A stretch of 64,000 nucleotides of DNA from Bacteroidota bacterium (GCA_020832235.1 JAFIEZ010000015.1:62001-126000); one strand, 5' to 3'; positions 43,156 through 52,161 are shown, numbered from the stretch's first letter. Notes: a model not told the origin generated them from the letters alone. A program made the numbers and translations.

Positions 43156-43614
43156 CTACTTAGTTCCTGAACGGAGTTTATCGAGCATTTCGTTGAAAAT
43201 TCTGGCTTCCTGTTCTGTAAGTCCGGCAGCAATAGTATCCATCTCTTTTGCTTTCAAATCTATTGTCTGAAGTGCTTTAAGCCCTTTTTCGGTTATGGAG
43301 ATATCTACCCTGCGCCGATCGGTCTCGCAGCTGGTTCTGGTAACGAACCCATCGCGCACCATCCGATCTACAAGTCGGGTAACATCTGAGTTTTTATCGA
43401 GCATGCGCTCTTTAACCATGTTATTGGTGGCGGGATTAGGATGTTGCCCTCTTAAAATGCGGAGAATATTAAACTGCTGCATTGTAAGGTTACTAGCTTT
43501 CAGAATATCCTGTGTCTTGCTACTCAACACGTTGTACGTGTAGAAGAGATTGATGAGCAGCTTCTGATGTTCGTTTCTGAATCGGAACTGTTGTATTTCG
43601 TCTTCCAGTCTCAT
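43156..43614 (-). CDS. MarR-family transcription regulator
   Basis: A 152-residue winged-helix regulator. Helix-turn-helix and wing are seen in LKASNLTMQQFNILRILRG, KNSDVTRLVDRMVRDGFV and SCETDRRRVDISITEKG. MarR proteins bind DNA as dimers and are released by small phenolic or oxidative ligands. It is the first gene of the leftward operon with the Rieske, YceI and barrel genes and probably controls it. One Cys (SCETDRR) at the wing could sense oxidants, but this is inference. The 288-bp region upstream includes the SPOR-gene terminator. Confidence 0.92.
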   Translation of the reverse strand: MRLEDEIQQFRFRNEHQKLLINLFYTYNVLSSKTQDILKASNLTMQQFNILRILRGQHPNPATNNMVKERMLDKNSDVTRLVDRMVRDGFVTRTSCETDRRRVDISITEKGLKALQTIDLKAKEMDTIAAGLTEQEARIFNEMLDKLRSGTK

Positions 43615-43746
43615 AGTGGAATTGGGAATTGCAGTAACCCGTTCAGTTACTGCGTGTTATATTGGTTTAGAACTAATATACAGCCATTTGCTGTATCATT
43701 CTTGTTTAAACAAATAAACAGCCGTATTAATTTCAGGCGGACAGAT

Positions 43747-43779
43747 AAAAAAAATGCCGGGTGTGGTGAACACCCGGCA
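43747..43779 (-). terminator. Intrinsic terminator of the SPOR gene
   Basis: On the minus strand TGCCGGGTG and CACCCGGCA form a perfect 9-bp stem with a 7-nt loop, followed by eight T residues. It ends transcripts coming from the SPOR gene at 43903-44391. Confidence 0.92.
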
Positions 43780-43902
43780 CAACGGATACAACTACACAAT
43801 AACCACAATCAGAAGATTGCAAAATTGATATAGCTATAGCTTAATAATACGATATTTAGCGCGATCGACAAATATTATTTGCCGAGCAGGTGCGCGCGGC
43901 GT

Positions 43903-44391
43903 TTAACGGAGTTGGGAAATCCATGAATCGGCCCTGTGCTCACGCATAACTTCTTGCTGAAGTTTTCCTGCCTCATCGCGATCAGCCACCTGTCCTAAAC
44001 GAACACGGAACCAGATGTCTCCGACTTCCTCATCTCCATATTGTACAACATAAGCATGTTCATATCCACGTGATTTCCAGTGAGCAAGCTGAGCGTCTGC
44101 TGTAACGCGTGACCGCCATGAGCCAACCTGAACTGTAAAAGCACCATTACGTACAAATTGTACAGCCCTTTCCTCTTCTTCTTGAATTCTTTGCTCTTCC
44201 ATCTGGGCCTGACGCTGAACCATAGCGAGACTATCGGCACGAGCCTGATCCAATTGCATTACCCTTACTCTTTCTAATGAATCAAGCCGGGCCTGTTCTC
44301 TTTGCTGTAGCTCCTGTTCAGTAGGGCCGCATGCCTGAACCAATAAAATACCGACAAGACCGGCGAGAAAAAACTTCGTAAACTGCTTCAT
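43903..44391 (-). CDS. SPOR-domain lipoprotein
   Basis: A 162-residue exported lipoprotein. The signal peptide ends in LLVQAC with Cys21 lipidated. A highly charged coiled-coil (about 25-80; EQELQQREQARLDSLERVR) leads to a SPOR domain (about 85-162; NGAFTVQVGSWRSRVTADAQ, WFRVRLGQVADRDEA). SPOR domains bind denuded glycan strands of septal peptidoglycan, so the protein is likely to sit at division sites under the outer membrane. It is monocistronic, ended by the strong terminator at 43747-43779. Confidence 0.92.
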   Translation of the reverse strand: MKQFTKFFLAGLVGILLVQACGPTEQELQQREQARLDSLERVRVMQLDQARADSLAMVQRQAQMEEQRIQEEEERAVQFVRNGAFTVQVGSWRSRVTADAQLAHWKSRGYEHAYVVQYGDEEVGDIWFRVRLGQVADRDEAGKLQQEVMREHRADSWISQLR

Positions 44392-44513
44392 AGGTTTTAC
44401 CTGTGCTTAATGAATTATTAGATACTATATGTTAACACATTGAAAACTCTAAATAAAGTAAGAATTTAAGTTACCTGTATTTTGATTCACCTTTAACTTC
44501 TATAACGACTATT

Positions 44514-44801
44514 ATGACATTTCTCATACATGCTTTTGACCATACCGACGCAGATGCCCTTAATCGGAGACTTGCAGCCAGAGAAACCCACTTAAATGCC
44601 GCAAAGGCTATGCACGAAAGAGGAGAAGTTCTGCTGGCCGGCGCCATGCTGAATCCTGAAAATCAAATGATGGGCTCGGTAGTTATCGTTGAAATGGATT
44701 CCCTGGAAGCTGTTGAAAACTGGTTACGTAATGAAGTATACATTCAGCAGAATGTCTGGGATAAAGTGCAAATTTACCCTATGAAAATTGCACTGAGATG
44801 A
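44514..44801 (+). CDS. YciI family protein
   Basis: A 95-residue soluble protein of the YciI dimeric alpha/beta-barrel family. The catalytic-type His-Asp pair of the family is present as HAFDHTDADALNRRLAARE (with RRLAARETHL near 20-30), and GAMLNPENQMMGSVVIVEM and DPYxxxxVW-like NEVYIQQNVWDKVQIYPM complete the fold. Its reaction is unknown in most species. The ATG is preceded by 122 AT-rich bases, divergent from the SPOR gene. No clear terminator follows within 100 bp; the next strong one is at 44931-44970. Confidence 0.9.
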   Translation: MTFLIHAFDHTDADALNRRLAARETHLNAAKAMHERGEVLLAGAMLNPENQMMGSVVIVEMDSLEAVENWLRNEVYIQQNVWDKVQIYPMKIALR

Positions 44802-44860
44802 TGAAATCATAATCATCAGAGTGCTAAAAAGATTTAAATGTTTTACTAATAAAATTTTTT

Positions 44861-44890
44861 TTGGCATTACCCTCAGATAAATCCTATATT
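44861..44890 (+). promoter_or_regulatory. Sigma-70-like promoter candidate
   Basis: TTGGCA (44861-44866), 18-bp spacer, TATATT (44885-44890). Transcription from it would reach the terminator at 44970 within about 70 nt, without a protein gene between. Bacteroidota promoters often differ from this consensus, so the match is only suggestive. Confidence 0.35.
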
Positions 44891-44930
44891 ACTCTTGCGC
44901 TCAAGTAGCGTCTCTCTTGATGAATAGTTA

Positions 44931-44970
44931 AAGGCAATCCATCTGATACATGGGTTGCCTTATTTTTTTA
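44931..44970 (+). terminator. Strong intrinsic terminator
   Basis: AAGGCAATCCAT (44931-44942) pairs with ATGGGTTGCCTT (44950-44961), 12 bp with one G-U pair, 7-nt loop, followed by ATTTTTTT. It may end the YciI transcript or a small RNA. Confidence 0.88.
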
Positions 44971-45076
44971 CGCTCATCTATGCTTTCCAGCAACGCCGTA
45001 AGCGTAGTACCGCACCGTCGCCGCCGGACAAGTCTATAGCTGGCCTACAGCCTGCAAATGTTTGTTTTTATTGTGG

Positions 45077-45114
45077 GTAGTAAACCGCTATTTATTGTAA
45101 AAAGTGTTTACTAC
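45077..45114. repeat. 9-bp perfect inverted repeat upstream of the STAS gene
   Basis: GTAGTAAAC and GTTTACTAC with a 20-bp spacer, 140 bp upstream of the STAS start. Possibly an operator or leader hairpin. Confidence 0.5.
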
Positions 45115-45253
45115 GGTGAAACAAGCTAAAAAAAGTTGCGTAATGTAGTAATCAGCGTAATATTTGTCTGCCTGCGATTCTTGTAACCCTTTTGGGTGAT
45201 TCACTCGTGCAATGCAACCTCGCTGAAATGGTATACCACAAATTTTAACTCCT

Positions 45254-45601
45254 ATGAGCAGCTTTACTATCAACAGTCGTACTTCAGATTCAGTAGATAT
45301 TCTGGAGCTAACCGGAGAGCTCGACGCACACACCGCTTCGCATCTGGAAGATGCACTTAAAGTACTTATTGATACCAATAGACATAAAATTGTGGTCAAC
45401 TTTACCCAATTGGCCTACATATCCAGTGCAGGTCTGGGGGTTTTCATGGCTTATATCGAAGATGTACGTGCACTTGGTGGTGATATCAAACTCACCAATA
45501 TGAGCGATAAGGTGTATAATGTATTTGATTTATTGGGCTTCCCGACGCTGTACGATATACTGGACACCGAGGAAGAAGCTTTAGTAAAATTCACCTCTTG
45601 A
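45254..45601 (+). CDS. STAS anti-sigma factor antagonist
   Basis: A 115-residue STAS-domain protein of the RsbV/SpoIIAA kind. When unphosphorylated it binds the RsbW-type kinase and frees its partner. The phospho-acceptor Ser is in AYISSAGLGVFMAY (about 58-71), with the conserved LTGELDAHTASHLE strand-helix upstream. It is the first gene of a three-gene partner-switching set; the kinase gene starts 10 bp later and the SpoIIE-type phosphatase gene after that. No sigma factor is adjacent, so the final output is not known. Confidence 0.94.
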   Translation: MSSFTINSRTSDSVDILELTGELDAHTASHLEDALKVLIDTNRHKIVVNFTQLAYISSAGLGVFMAYIEDVRALGGDIKLTNMSDKVYNVFDLLGFPTLYDILDTEEEALVKFTS

Positions 45602-45611
45602 TGTATCATTT

Positions 45612-46031
45612 GTGGCAACATCCACCCAACATAGTATGCTGGTAAGCGCCTCCACTTCGCAGATTGCTGAAGTTCGTGACTTTGTAGGTCATCATGCCGA
45701 AGCATACGGGTTCAGTGCGGAAGATGTTCATGATATCAAACTGGCGGTTGATGAGGCATACACCAACGTGATTAAACACGCCTATAAATTCGATGATACC
45801 AAAAAAGTGCAGGTTAAAATTCTGACCGGTGAGAAAGAATTTACCATTTCCCTGTCAGACGAAGGTGTAGCCTTTGATCCTTCTGCATACACCGAACCTA
45901 ATGTAGCCGAACGAATTATGCTGCGTAAACGAGGCGGTGTTGGGGTATATTTAATTCATAAACTGATGGACCATGTGGAGTACAGAAACGAGGGTACTCA
46001 TAATGAAATTTTGATGTCGAAAAAACGCTAA
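45612..46031 (+). CDS. RsbW-type serine kinase / anti-sigma factor
   Basis: A 139-residue HATPase_c_2 protein. It should phosphorylate the STAS antagonist on Ser and, when free, bind and inhibit a target such as a sigma factor. The ATP-site boxes are VDEAYTNVIKHAYKFD (N-box, about 49-64), ISLSDEGVAFDP (G1) and RGGVGVYLIHKLMD (G2). It starts with GTG at 45612, 10 bp after the STAS stop; ATG 45636 is a possible later start. The phosphatase gene begins 12 bp after it. Confidence 0.93.
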   Translation: MATSTQHSMLVSASTSQIAEVRDFVGHHAEAYGFSAEDVHDIKLAVDEAYTNVIKHAYKFDDTKKVQVKILTGEKEFTISLSDEGVAFDPSAYTEPNVAERIMLRKRGGVGVYLIHKLMDHVEYRNEGTHNEILMSKKR

Positions 46032-46043
46032 CCCCTGACAATC

Positions 46044-47774
46044 GTGAGTTTGCCCAACGACCAGCTCGACGGACGCCACGCCCGTTTCGAATTGCGCACC
46101 TTGCTCGATACCAGCAGAATGCTGATTGAGTCGCACGATCTGGGCTTTGTTTTAAACAATTTGCTCCTCATCAGTATGGGCAAGCTCTTCAGCACCAAGG
46201 CGTCTATACTGTTGTACCAGCCCATGAAAAAGCACTATGTTGTTGCAAGAAATAAGGGTCAGACTGGTTTACATGATAATCAGCTCATTAGCCTCCATTT
46301 AAGCGATTATTTAAAAAACAAAGACATCATTCAATGTGCTCTAGACAATGACGGCACTTTGCCGGAGCCCTTTTCTGAAAACGAATTGTGTGCGATGTTT
46401 AACATGCGTACCAGTACGCAGCACATCGGCTACCTGTGCGTTGGAGGAAAAGCCAATAAAGAGCCATTCGCAGAACATGAACTGAATTTCATCGAAAATC
46501 TGGTCAATATTTCGGCTGCGGCGATATCAAACTCACAGCTGGTAAGCCAGTTAAAGGCCACCAATCACCAGCTCGACCGCCGTGTTCAGGAAATGCACAC
46601 CCTATTCGATCTGAGCAAGGAGTTCAATGCCAATGTTGATCTGGATCCAATTTTGCGCACCTTCAAATTTGCACTGCTCGGACAAATGTTTATCCGCTCC
46701 TTCTTCTTCTTATACCAGCGAAAGGATACTCCGCCCGAAGTCGTGGTACAAAATGGAATGAAAGGCAGCTTCTCTGACGCTGAGTTAGGAGAATTAGTTC
46801 GTCTGGAACACTCCGTAACCCGCACTGGCGACTCACACCGGCAACAGTTTCCTATTATTGAAGCGAACGACATCGAAGCACTCATCCGACTTGAACTGCA
46901 GGATGAAGTTGCTATTATGGGTGTGGGCAAACGAGCAACAAACGAAGCCTATTCGGATGGCGACTTCAACTTTTTACAGTCGCTCGGAAATCTGGCCTTG
47001 CTGTCTGTTCAAAAAACATATCTGCTCAAAGAGCGCATCGAAAACGAACGTCTGGAAGAAGAGCTCAGTATTGCCCGTACTATTCAGCGCAAGTTGCTTC
47101 CCGATCCGATTCCCGCCGTTGACGGACTTCAGATTGCGGCTACAAATCTATCGAGCTATCAGGTTGGTGGCGATTACTTCGATGTAATATCAAAGGCAAA
47201 CGGAACATACCTGGCGATTGCCGATGTTACGGGAAAGGGTATTCCCGCTTCTTTACTGATGGCTAATTTGCAGGCCATGTTGCACGTTCTTACTCCAATT
47301 CAGGGTTCGCTTAGTGAAGCGACCGGTAAAATTAACGACATCATCTATAAAAATACGCCCAGTGATAAGTTTATCAGCTTTTTCTGGGGTCGGTACGATC
47401 ACGATAAAGCGGCGCTTTTGTATGCCAATGCCGGACATAATCCGCCTATGCTGTTGCGTTCGAAAGCGCAAAAACCGGTATTGTTGTCGGAGGGGGGAGT
47501 ACTTCTTGGCGCCATGCCAACCATGATGGCTTATGCCACGGGCGAGGTTGCATTGAGCAAGGGCGATATCGTTGTGATGTACACCGATGGGGTTTCGGAA
47601 GCGTTGAATGAAATCGAAGAAGAGTATGGAGAGGAAAGGCTGGAAGCTTGTCTGATAAAGAATGCCCGCCTGAACGCTCAAGGCATTATGGAAGCCATAC
47701 TGGAGGATGTAAAAGCATTCACATCAAATACGTATTCAGACGATATCACCTTGCTGGTGCTCAAAAAAAGCTGA
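46044..47774 (+). CDS. GAF-SpoIIE (PP2C) serine phosphatase
   Basis: A 576-residue cytosolic phosphatase that should dephosphorylate the STAS antagonist and so switch the module on. Two GAF-like sensor domains (about 15-165 and 185-335) are joined by a coiled segment to a SpoIIE/PP2C domain (about 345-576). Metal ligands are in GGDYFDV and AIADVTGKG, and the C-terminal SDDITLLVL contains the last Asp. The start is GTG at 46044, 12 bp after the kinase stop. No membrane helix is present, so the GAF domains probably read a soluble cue. Its stop lies 151 bp from the convergent mltF stop. Confidence 0.94.
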   Translation: MSLPNDQLDGRHARFELRTLLDTSRMLIESHDLGFVLNNLLLISMGKLFSTKASILLYQPMKKHYVVARNKGQTGLHDNQLISLHLSDYLKNKDIIQCALDNDGTLPEPFSENELCAMFNMRTSTQHIGYLCVGGKANKEPFAEHELNFIENLVNISAAAISNSQLVSQLKATNHQLDRRVQEMHTLFDLSKEFNANVDLDPILRTFKFALLGQMFIRSFFFLYQRKDTPPEVVVQNGMKGSFSDAELGELVRLEHSVTRTGDSHRQQFPIIEANDIEALIRLELQDEVAIMGVGKRATNEAYSDGDFNFLQSLGNLALLSVQKTYLLKERIENERLEEELSIARTIQRKLLPDPIPAVDGLQIAATNLSSYQVGGDYFDVISKANGTYLAIADVTGKGIPASLLMANLQAMLHVLTPIQGSLSEATGKINDIIYKNTPSDKFISFFWGRYDHDKAALLYANAGHNPPMLLRSKAQKPVLLSEGGVLLGAMPTMMAYATGEVALSKGDIVVMYTDGVSEALNEIEEEYGEERLEACLIKNARLNAQGIMEAILEDVKAFTSNTYSDDITLLVLKKS

Positions 47775-47863
47775 TTTACGTCAATCTACCCAAATAAGAA
47801 CTGCGGTGCTTTCTGGAAACAAACACTCCAAAATCTCTAAGCACCTGCATTCAACATAAATTA

Positions 47864-47902
47864 AAGGCTGCCAGTTTCTTATACGCAGAAAACGGCAGCC
47901 TT
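47864..47902. terminator. Long hairpin between convergent genes
   Basis: AAGGCTGCC (47864-47872) pairs with GGCAGCCTT (47894-47902), with an inner GTTT/AAAC-type extension. The leftward transcript is followed by TTTAATTTA and the rightward one by TTATCTG, so it may serve mltF mainly or both genes. Confidence 0.65.
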
Positions 47903-47925
47903 ATCTGAAAATCACCAAAATTCTC

Positions 47926-49467
47926 TCAATCTTGCTGGGTTCTCACTGTGTCTGCTCGTTGAGACAGGAAACTCGAGAAGCTCAGCGTCCAGCGAGTTGG
48001 CGCTTCTTGCTGCTCAGCAGCAAGATTCACAATGGTCTGATACATGCGGTGGCGATTCATAATATCGCGCACATAGTTTGATGTCTCTATGCCACGCGCA
48101 AAGCCATGTCGTGCATGCTGATAAAACTGCCGGTTCATGAGCATTAACAGGCCGTGCTCTACATTTTCCCATTGATTAGGATCCCGGTTTCGGTCGATGG
48201 CAATACGACGCGCATCCGCAACATGACCCATTCCGGCATTATAAGTGGCTAATGCCAGAGCAATTTGATTTGTTGTATCAAGATAACTGTAATGATCCAG
48301 ATGCTGGCGTAAAATACGGATACCCTCACGGATGTTAGCTTCCTCGTCGAAAAGCTCCTCTTCGGTGAGTCGGGAAAAGCGCGGAATGATTTGCATCAGC
48401 CCGACTGCTCCCATCCAGCTAACCGCGTTGGGATCAAATTGCGATTCTTGAGCCATGATAGCAATCACTAGTGTCCAGTCAACACCCATTTCCTCAGCAA
48501 TAGGACGAACCAGCCCGTCATAGGGGGAAAGCAACCCTGAGTACGGTGTTACCGGTGCTTGTGCCCGAAAGCGGTGAATCATATGTTCATTTTCGAAATA
48601 ACGTTCACGCAGGATGTTCAGTAAAGCGGAACGCCGTGGCATATTGTCCTGCTCGCTGATGCGAAAATGAGATGTAATAAATGAATCAACAGCGTCTTTG
48701 AGCTGAGGAGCATTGCTTCGAAGCCCCCAGGAAACCAGGTCGCGGTTAACCAGCCGCGGGCCTTCCTGCACACCGCGTATGTACACCATGCTGGCACGTA
48801 ACAGGTTATCATCCGCTACGGTTGCCTGAATATCGCCGTTTGAAACAGCCAGGATGAGCGCTTCCGTATCAAAATGTTCGGGTACCGTATCAATTTTGAC
48901 ATCAACACCTTTCTGCTGAAGTGCACGCAAACTTTGGTAGTACGAACTACCCCTGCGAACGGTAATGGTGAGTCCGGCAAGAGAATCAATACTGGAAATT
49001 TCATGCTGAAAGTCGACAGGCAGAACCACAACCTGATCTACCAGGTTATATGGCTCAGAAAACTCAATATAACGTACGCGTTTGGGCGTAATGGTATAAT
49101 TCTGAGCAATTACATCGGCATCTCCTCTATTAAGCAGATCAATAGGGTCTTCATCATTGCCCGGAATAACAACTTCTACCCGAAGCCCATGCTCGCGGGC
49201 GAACTCCGAGAAAAACTCGAATTCAAATCCACGTTCCAAACCATGATGCAGAAAATAGGAAACGGAGCTGTACCGCGTAGCAAGGCGGATAGTTCCTCTG
49301 TTTAAAATAGCATCGAAATCGAAGTCAACCGGATCAGCGAAGCGAACGATTGAATCGTTTTCGCTCTCTGAATTATATACTCCCTTGATAGTGAAAAAAC
49401 CGGCGATCAACACTACTACTGCGGTGAACGCAGCGACGATGTAGCGATTTGGTATCATGCATAGCAA
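47926..49467 (-). CDS. mltF: Membrane-bound lytic transglycosylase F-like
   Basis: A 513-residue wall-cutting enzyme. One N-terminal helix (about 10-30, no lipobox) precedes a periplasmic substrate-binding-protein domain type 3 (about 50-285; NRGTIRLATRYSSVSYF, LNRGDADVIAQNYTIT). An SLT transglycosylase domain follows (about 310-470), with the catalytic Glu in IMAQESQFDPNA, plus MGAVGLMQI and ALATYNAG. This is the MltF plan, in which the binding domain regulates cleavage of peptidoglycan into 1,6-anhydro products. The ATG at 49467 gives MLCMIPNRY; ATG 49458 is an alternative. It is divergent from the downstream TonB receptor. Confidence 0.93.
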   Translation of the reverse strand: MLCMIPNRYIVAAFTAVVVLIAGFFTIKGVYNSESENDSIVRFADPVDFDFDAILNRGTIRLATRYSSVSYFLHHGLERGFEFEFFSEFAREHGLRVEVVIPGNDEDPIDLLNRGDADVIAQNYTITPKRVRYIEFSEPYNLVDQVVVLPVDFQHEISSIDSLAGLTITVRRGSSYYQSLRALQQKGVDVKIDTVPEHFDTEALILAVSNGDIQATVADDNLLRASMVYIRGVQEGPRLVNRDLVSWGLRSNAPQLKDAVDSFITSHFRISEQDNMPRRSALLNILRERYFENEHMIHRFRAQAPVTPYSGLLSPYDGLVRPIAEEMGVDWTLVIAIMAQESQFDPNAVSWMGAVGLMQIIPRFSRLTEEELFDEEANIREGIRILRQHLDHYSYLDTTNQIALALATYNAGMGHVADARRIAIDRNRDPNQWENVEHGLLMLMNRQFYQHARHGFARGIETSNYVRDIMNRHRMYQTIVNLAAEQQEAPTRWTLSFSSFLSQRADTVRTQQD

Positions 49468-49612
49468 ATTTGGTTAGCGGGGCGAGGGACGCTGGTGTTA
49501 ACCCCTGTTTAGTGCCTGACATAAACATGCTATCAGGTGGACTTTCATTAAAAAAATTCCCTCTTTTCTATACTGTTTAAAAAACCAATTAAACGTATTG
49601 GACTGTATCTTT

Positions 49613-49634
49613 CTGCGCTTAAAGCGCAGTTTTT
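49613..49634 (+). terminator. Short terminator or attenuator upstream of a TonB receptor
   Basis: CTGCGCT, TAA, AGCGCAG form a 7-bp perfect stem followed by TTTTT, in the orientation of the receptor gene and 113 bp before its start. No gene ends just upstream on this strand, so it may be a leader attenuator or the end of a small RNA. Confidence 0.5.
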
Positions 49635-49746
49635 CAAGGTTTACGGTGCCCGTAATAACTTGAATACATTAAAGATAACGAATTTTTACCGGACTTTAGT
49701 TCATTACAAACATTAGGGTTTCTTTATCGATTCTAACGCTACAGAC

Positions 49747-52161
49747 ATGATGTACCGATTGTGCGCGATGGCAGCGCTTTTTTCAGTGCTGCTGATAACT
49801 AATATTTCGGAGTTACAAGCCCAGATATCGGGTGCTGTATTTGATGCGGCTACTGGCAGACCCATCTACGACGCCAACATTATGGTACCTGAAACTACGG
49901 TTGGCGCAAGCTCCTCCCGCACGGGCACCTTCATCTTGCAGTGGCATACCTTCCCTATACGTGTAGAAATATCAGCTGTAGGATACGAGCCGGAAATAGT
50001 AACCGTCTTTGAAAGTACCTCCATGCTTCATGTAACGTTAAGCCCAAAAGTTTACATACATGAGGAAGTTATGGTTGAAAATCGTCGTATTGATGTAGCC
50101 AACAGCCGCACTCGCCCAATTCCGGTAACCAGCATAGATGTTCAGGGTTCAGCAGGCCGGCAAGATGCCAGCAGTGTTGACCTTCTGCGGAGCGAAAAAG
50201 GAGTTTACATCCAGCAAACCACTCCCGGCCAGGGTAGTGTGTACATCAGGGGAAGGGCTGGGCGCGATGTACTGTATCTTTTTAACGGCCTCAGGATGAA
50301 TCCTTCGTTTGTGCGGTCGGGGCAAAATCAGTATTTCGGCGCCATCGATCCCTTCACAACACGACAAATCAACGTATTTCGAGGGCCGGTTTCGGTATAC
50401 TACGGCAGCGACGCCTTGTCGGGTGGGGTGGATGTAACCCCGGTTATTCGATCGTTCTCGGCACGTAACACCTGGGAGGGCGGGATGGTTACCCAAGGGA
50501 ATTTTGGCGGTACCGGCGAGCGGACCTTGCATACGCATACCTCCTATAAGAGTCCAATGGTGACTTGGTACCTAGCCGGTACCGCGCGCCATTTTTCGTA
50601 CTATCGTATGAGCAACCAGTCTGAAAGTGAGCAATGGTTTCCATACACTACACGTATCGAAAATGCGGATTATAATCATCTTTCGTACACCACGTCGCTG
50701 CGATATCGCATTAATGACCGCAATCAGCTTACAATGGTGAGTTTTGCAGGGGTGATTCCCGATGCGCCCAGAATAGATCGAATGATCATGGGTTACAGCA
50801 GACAAGTAGAGCCTGACCGAACCGCACCTGATCTGGCCTACGGATCGAATACATCCCCGCTGCTTTTTTCGGCACATAGTGTAGCGCTGAGTTCATCCAT
50901 ACAACGCTCCTGGCTTGCCTCCGCCAACATCCGCATGGGCTACCATCGCCTGAAAGATCACCGCAGGGAAATTCCCTTTGAAACAGCGCCCAATCTCGAG
51001 ACTGGGGAGACATTTTTCACACAGTCTACCGTCACCAATTACGACGAAAACACCAGTGATCAGTTGTTGCTATCGTTCGATTTGCTTTCTACACCAACGC
51101 TTACCACGCTGATTCGCATGGGCGGTGATGTAAGTTACGATATGGTGAGCAGCTCTCGTTACCGCACCGACAACACGGCCGCAATGCCGCGTCAAGAGCG
51201 GCTACCCCGTTATCCGGATGGATCTATATACATGCAATCGGGGCTGTTTCTTCATGCCAATCAGCATCTGACCGAGTCGATCTGGCTGGAAGGCGGTATG
51301 CGATTTTCGTACATCAATGCGCAGCTTGAACTCGAAGGGATACAGTCTGAGCGGGGATTCGACCCCTTTGCGTCGTCCTTTACCGCAACGACCGGCTCGT
51401 TTGGGTTTACCTGGGCACCCATTTCCCACCTATACTTTACGGCGAATGCATCCAGCGGATTTCGGGCACCCAATGTGGCCGATTTATCAGAATTAGGCGA
51501 GCGAAGATCACGATTTCTTCAGGTTCCAAACCCCGACCTGCGTCCCGAGCGAACGATGAATCTGGATGTAAGCGTCCGATGGATTAATGAGGTTGTGAAT
51601 GCTGAAATAACCGGTTATAGGGTACAATACTCCGACAAAATTGAAAGTGCGCCAACAGGAGTCATCATCCCGTTAACCGACGGTCGCAGTCTGATTGAAA
51701 CCACGAACCGAAATGAGAACTCCATGCAGCTCTGGGGCATAGAAAGCAGTCTGGATGTGAAGATAAATACACAGCTGAGTACCGGATTTGTTTTTAACTA
51801 TACCTTCGGAGAGCTTAAAGAACGAGATGGACGTATAACACCGGTTGACCGAATTCCTCCGGCAAACGGGAGAGCCTACATACGATTTGAACTCGCGGAA
51901 GGCCTTAACCTGTCGCTGCAATCGCGTTTCGCCCTGTCGCATGTACGTCTGGCGGATGCCGAGCGACAAGACTTCCGCATCAACAATGAAGGAACTGATG
52001 GATTTATCATCGTGCAGTTGGTGAGTAACTGGCAATTAAATGAACAAAGCTCGGTGCGGCTGTTTGCCGATAACCTGCTGGACACCCCTTATCGCGAGCA
52101 CGCCAGCGCTCTGGATGGCCTGGGGCGGAATGTGACGGTGCGGTATTCGTTCACGTTTTGA
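49747..52161 (+). CDS. TonB-dependent receptor
   Basis: An outer-membrane receptor of 804 residues. Signal peptide about 1-25; CarboxypepD_reg-like domain about 27-110 (GAVFDAATGRPIYDANIMVP); plug about 115-240 (YIRGRAGRDVLYLFNGLRM, INVFRGPVSVYYGSDALSGG); barrel to TVRYSFTF at the C-terminus, with the typical NLLDTPYREH box. The plug resembles those of BtuB or iron-siderophore receptors, but nothing in the neighbourhood names the ligand; no cobalamin riboswitch was recognised in the 279-bp upstream region. A short hairpin with a T tract lies 113 bp before the start. Confidence 0.93.
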   Translation: MMYRLCAMAALFSVLLITNISELQAQISGAVFDAATGRPIYDANIMVPETTVGASSSRTGTFILQWHTFPIRVEISAVGYEPEIVTVFESTSMLHVTLSPKVYIHEEVMVENRRIDVANSRTRPIPVTSIDVQGSAGRQDASSVDLLRSEKGVYIQQTTPGQGSVYIRGRAGRDVLYLFNGLRMNPSFVRSGQNQYFGAIDPFTTRQINVFRGPVSVYYGSDALSGGVDVTPVIRSFSARNTWEGGMVTQGNFGGTGERTLHTHTSYKSPMVTWYLAGTARHFSYYRMSNQSESEQWFPYTTRIENADYNHLSYTTSLRYRINDRNQLTMVSFAGVIPDAPRIDRMIMGYSRQVEPDRTAPDLAYGSNTSPLLFSAHSVALSSSIQRSWLASANIRMGYHRLKDHRREIPFETAPNLETGETFFTQSTVTNYDENTSDQLLLSFDLLSTPTLTTLIRMGGDVSYDMVSSSRYRTDNTAAMPRQERLPRYPDGSIYMQSGLFLHANQHLTESIWLEGGMRFSYINAQLELEGIQSERGFDPFASSFTATTGSFGFTWAPISHLYFTANASSGFRAPNVADLSELGERRSRFLQVPNPDLRPERTMNLDVSVRWINEVVNAEITGYRVQYSDKIESAPTGVIIPLTDGRSLIETTNRNENSMQLWGIESSLDVKINTQLSTGFVFNYTFGELKERDGRITPVDRIPPANGRAYIRFELAEGLNLSLQSRFALSHVRLADAERQDFRINNEGTDGFIIVQLVSNWQLNEQSSVRLFADNLLDTPYREHASALDGLGRNVTVRYSFTF

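Larger units (their letters stand above)
44802..45253. other. Intergenic region with candidate small RNA and inverted repeat
   Basis: 452 bases without a protein gene. It has a sigma-70-like promoter match (44861-44890), a strong terminator (44931-44970), which may bound a ~70-nt RNA, and a 9-bp inverted repeat GTAGTAAAC (45077-45085)/GTTTACTAC (45106-45114) upstream of the STAS gene. Confidence 0.55.

Noticed and set aside
49468-49746. Cobalamin riboswitch in the TonB receptor leader
   Set aside because: No conserved B12-box sequence is visible; only a simple hairpin with T tract is present.
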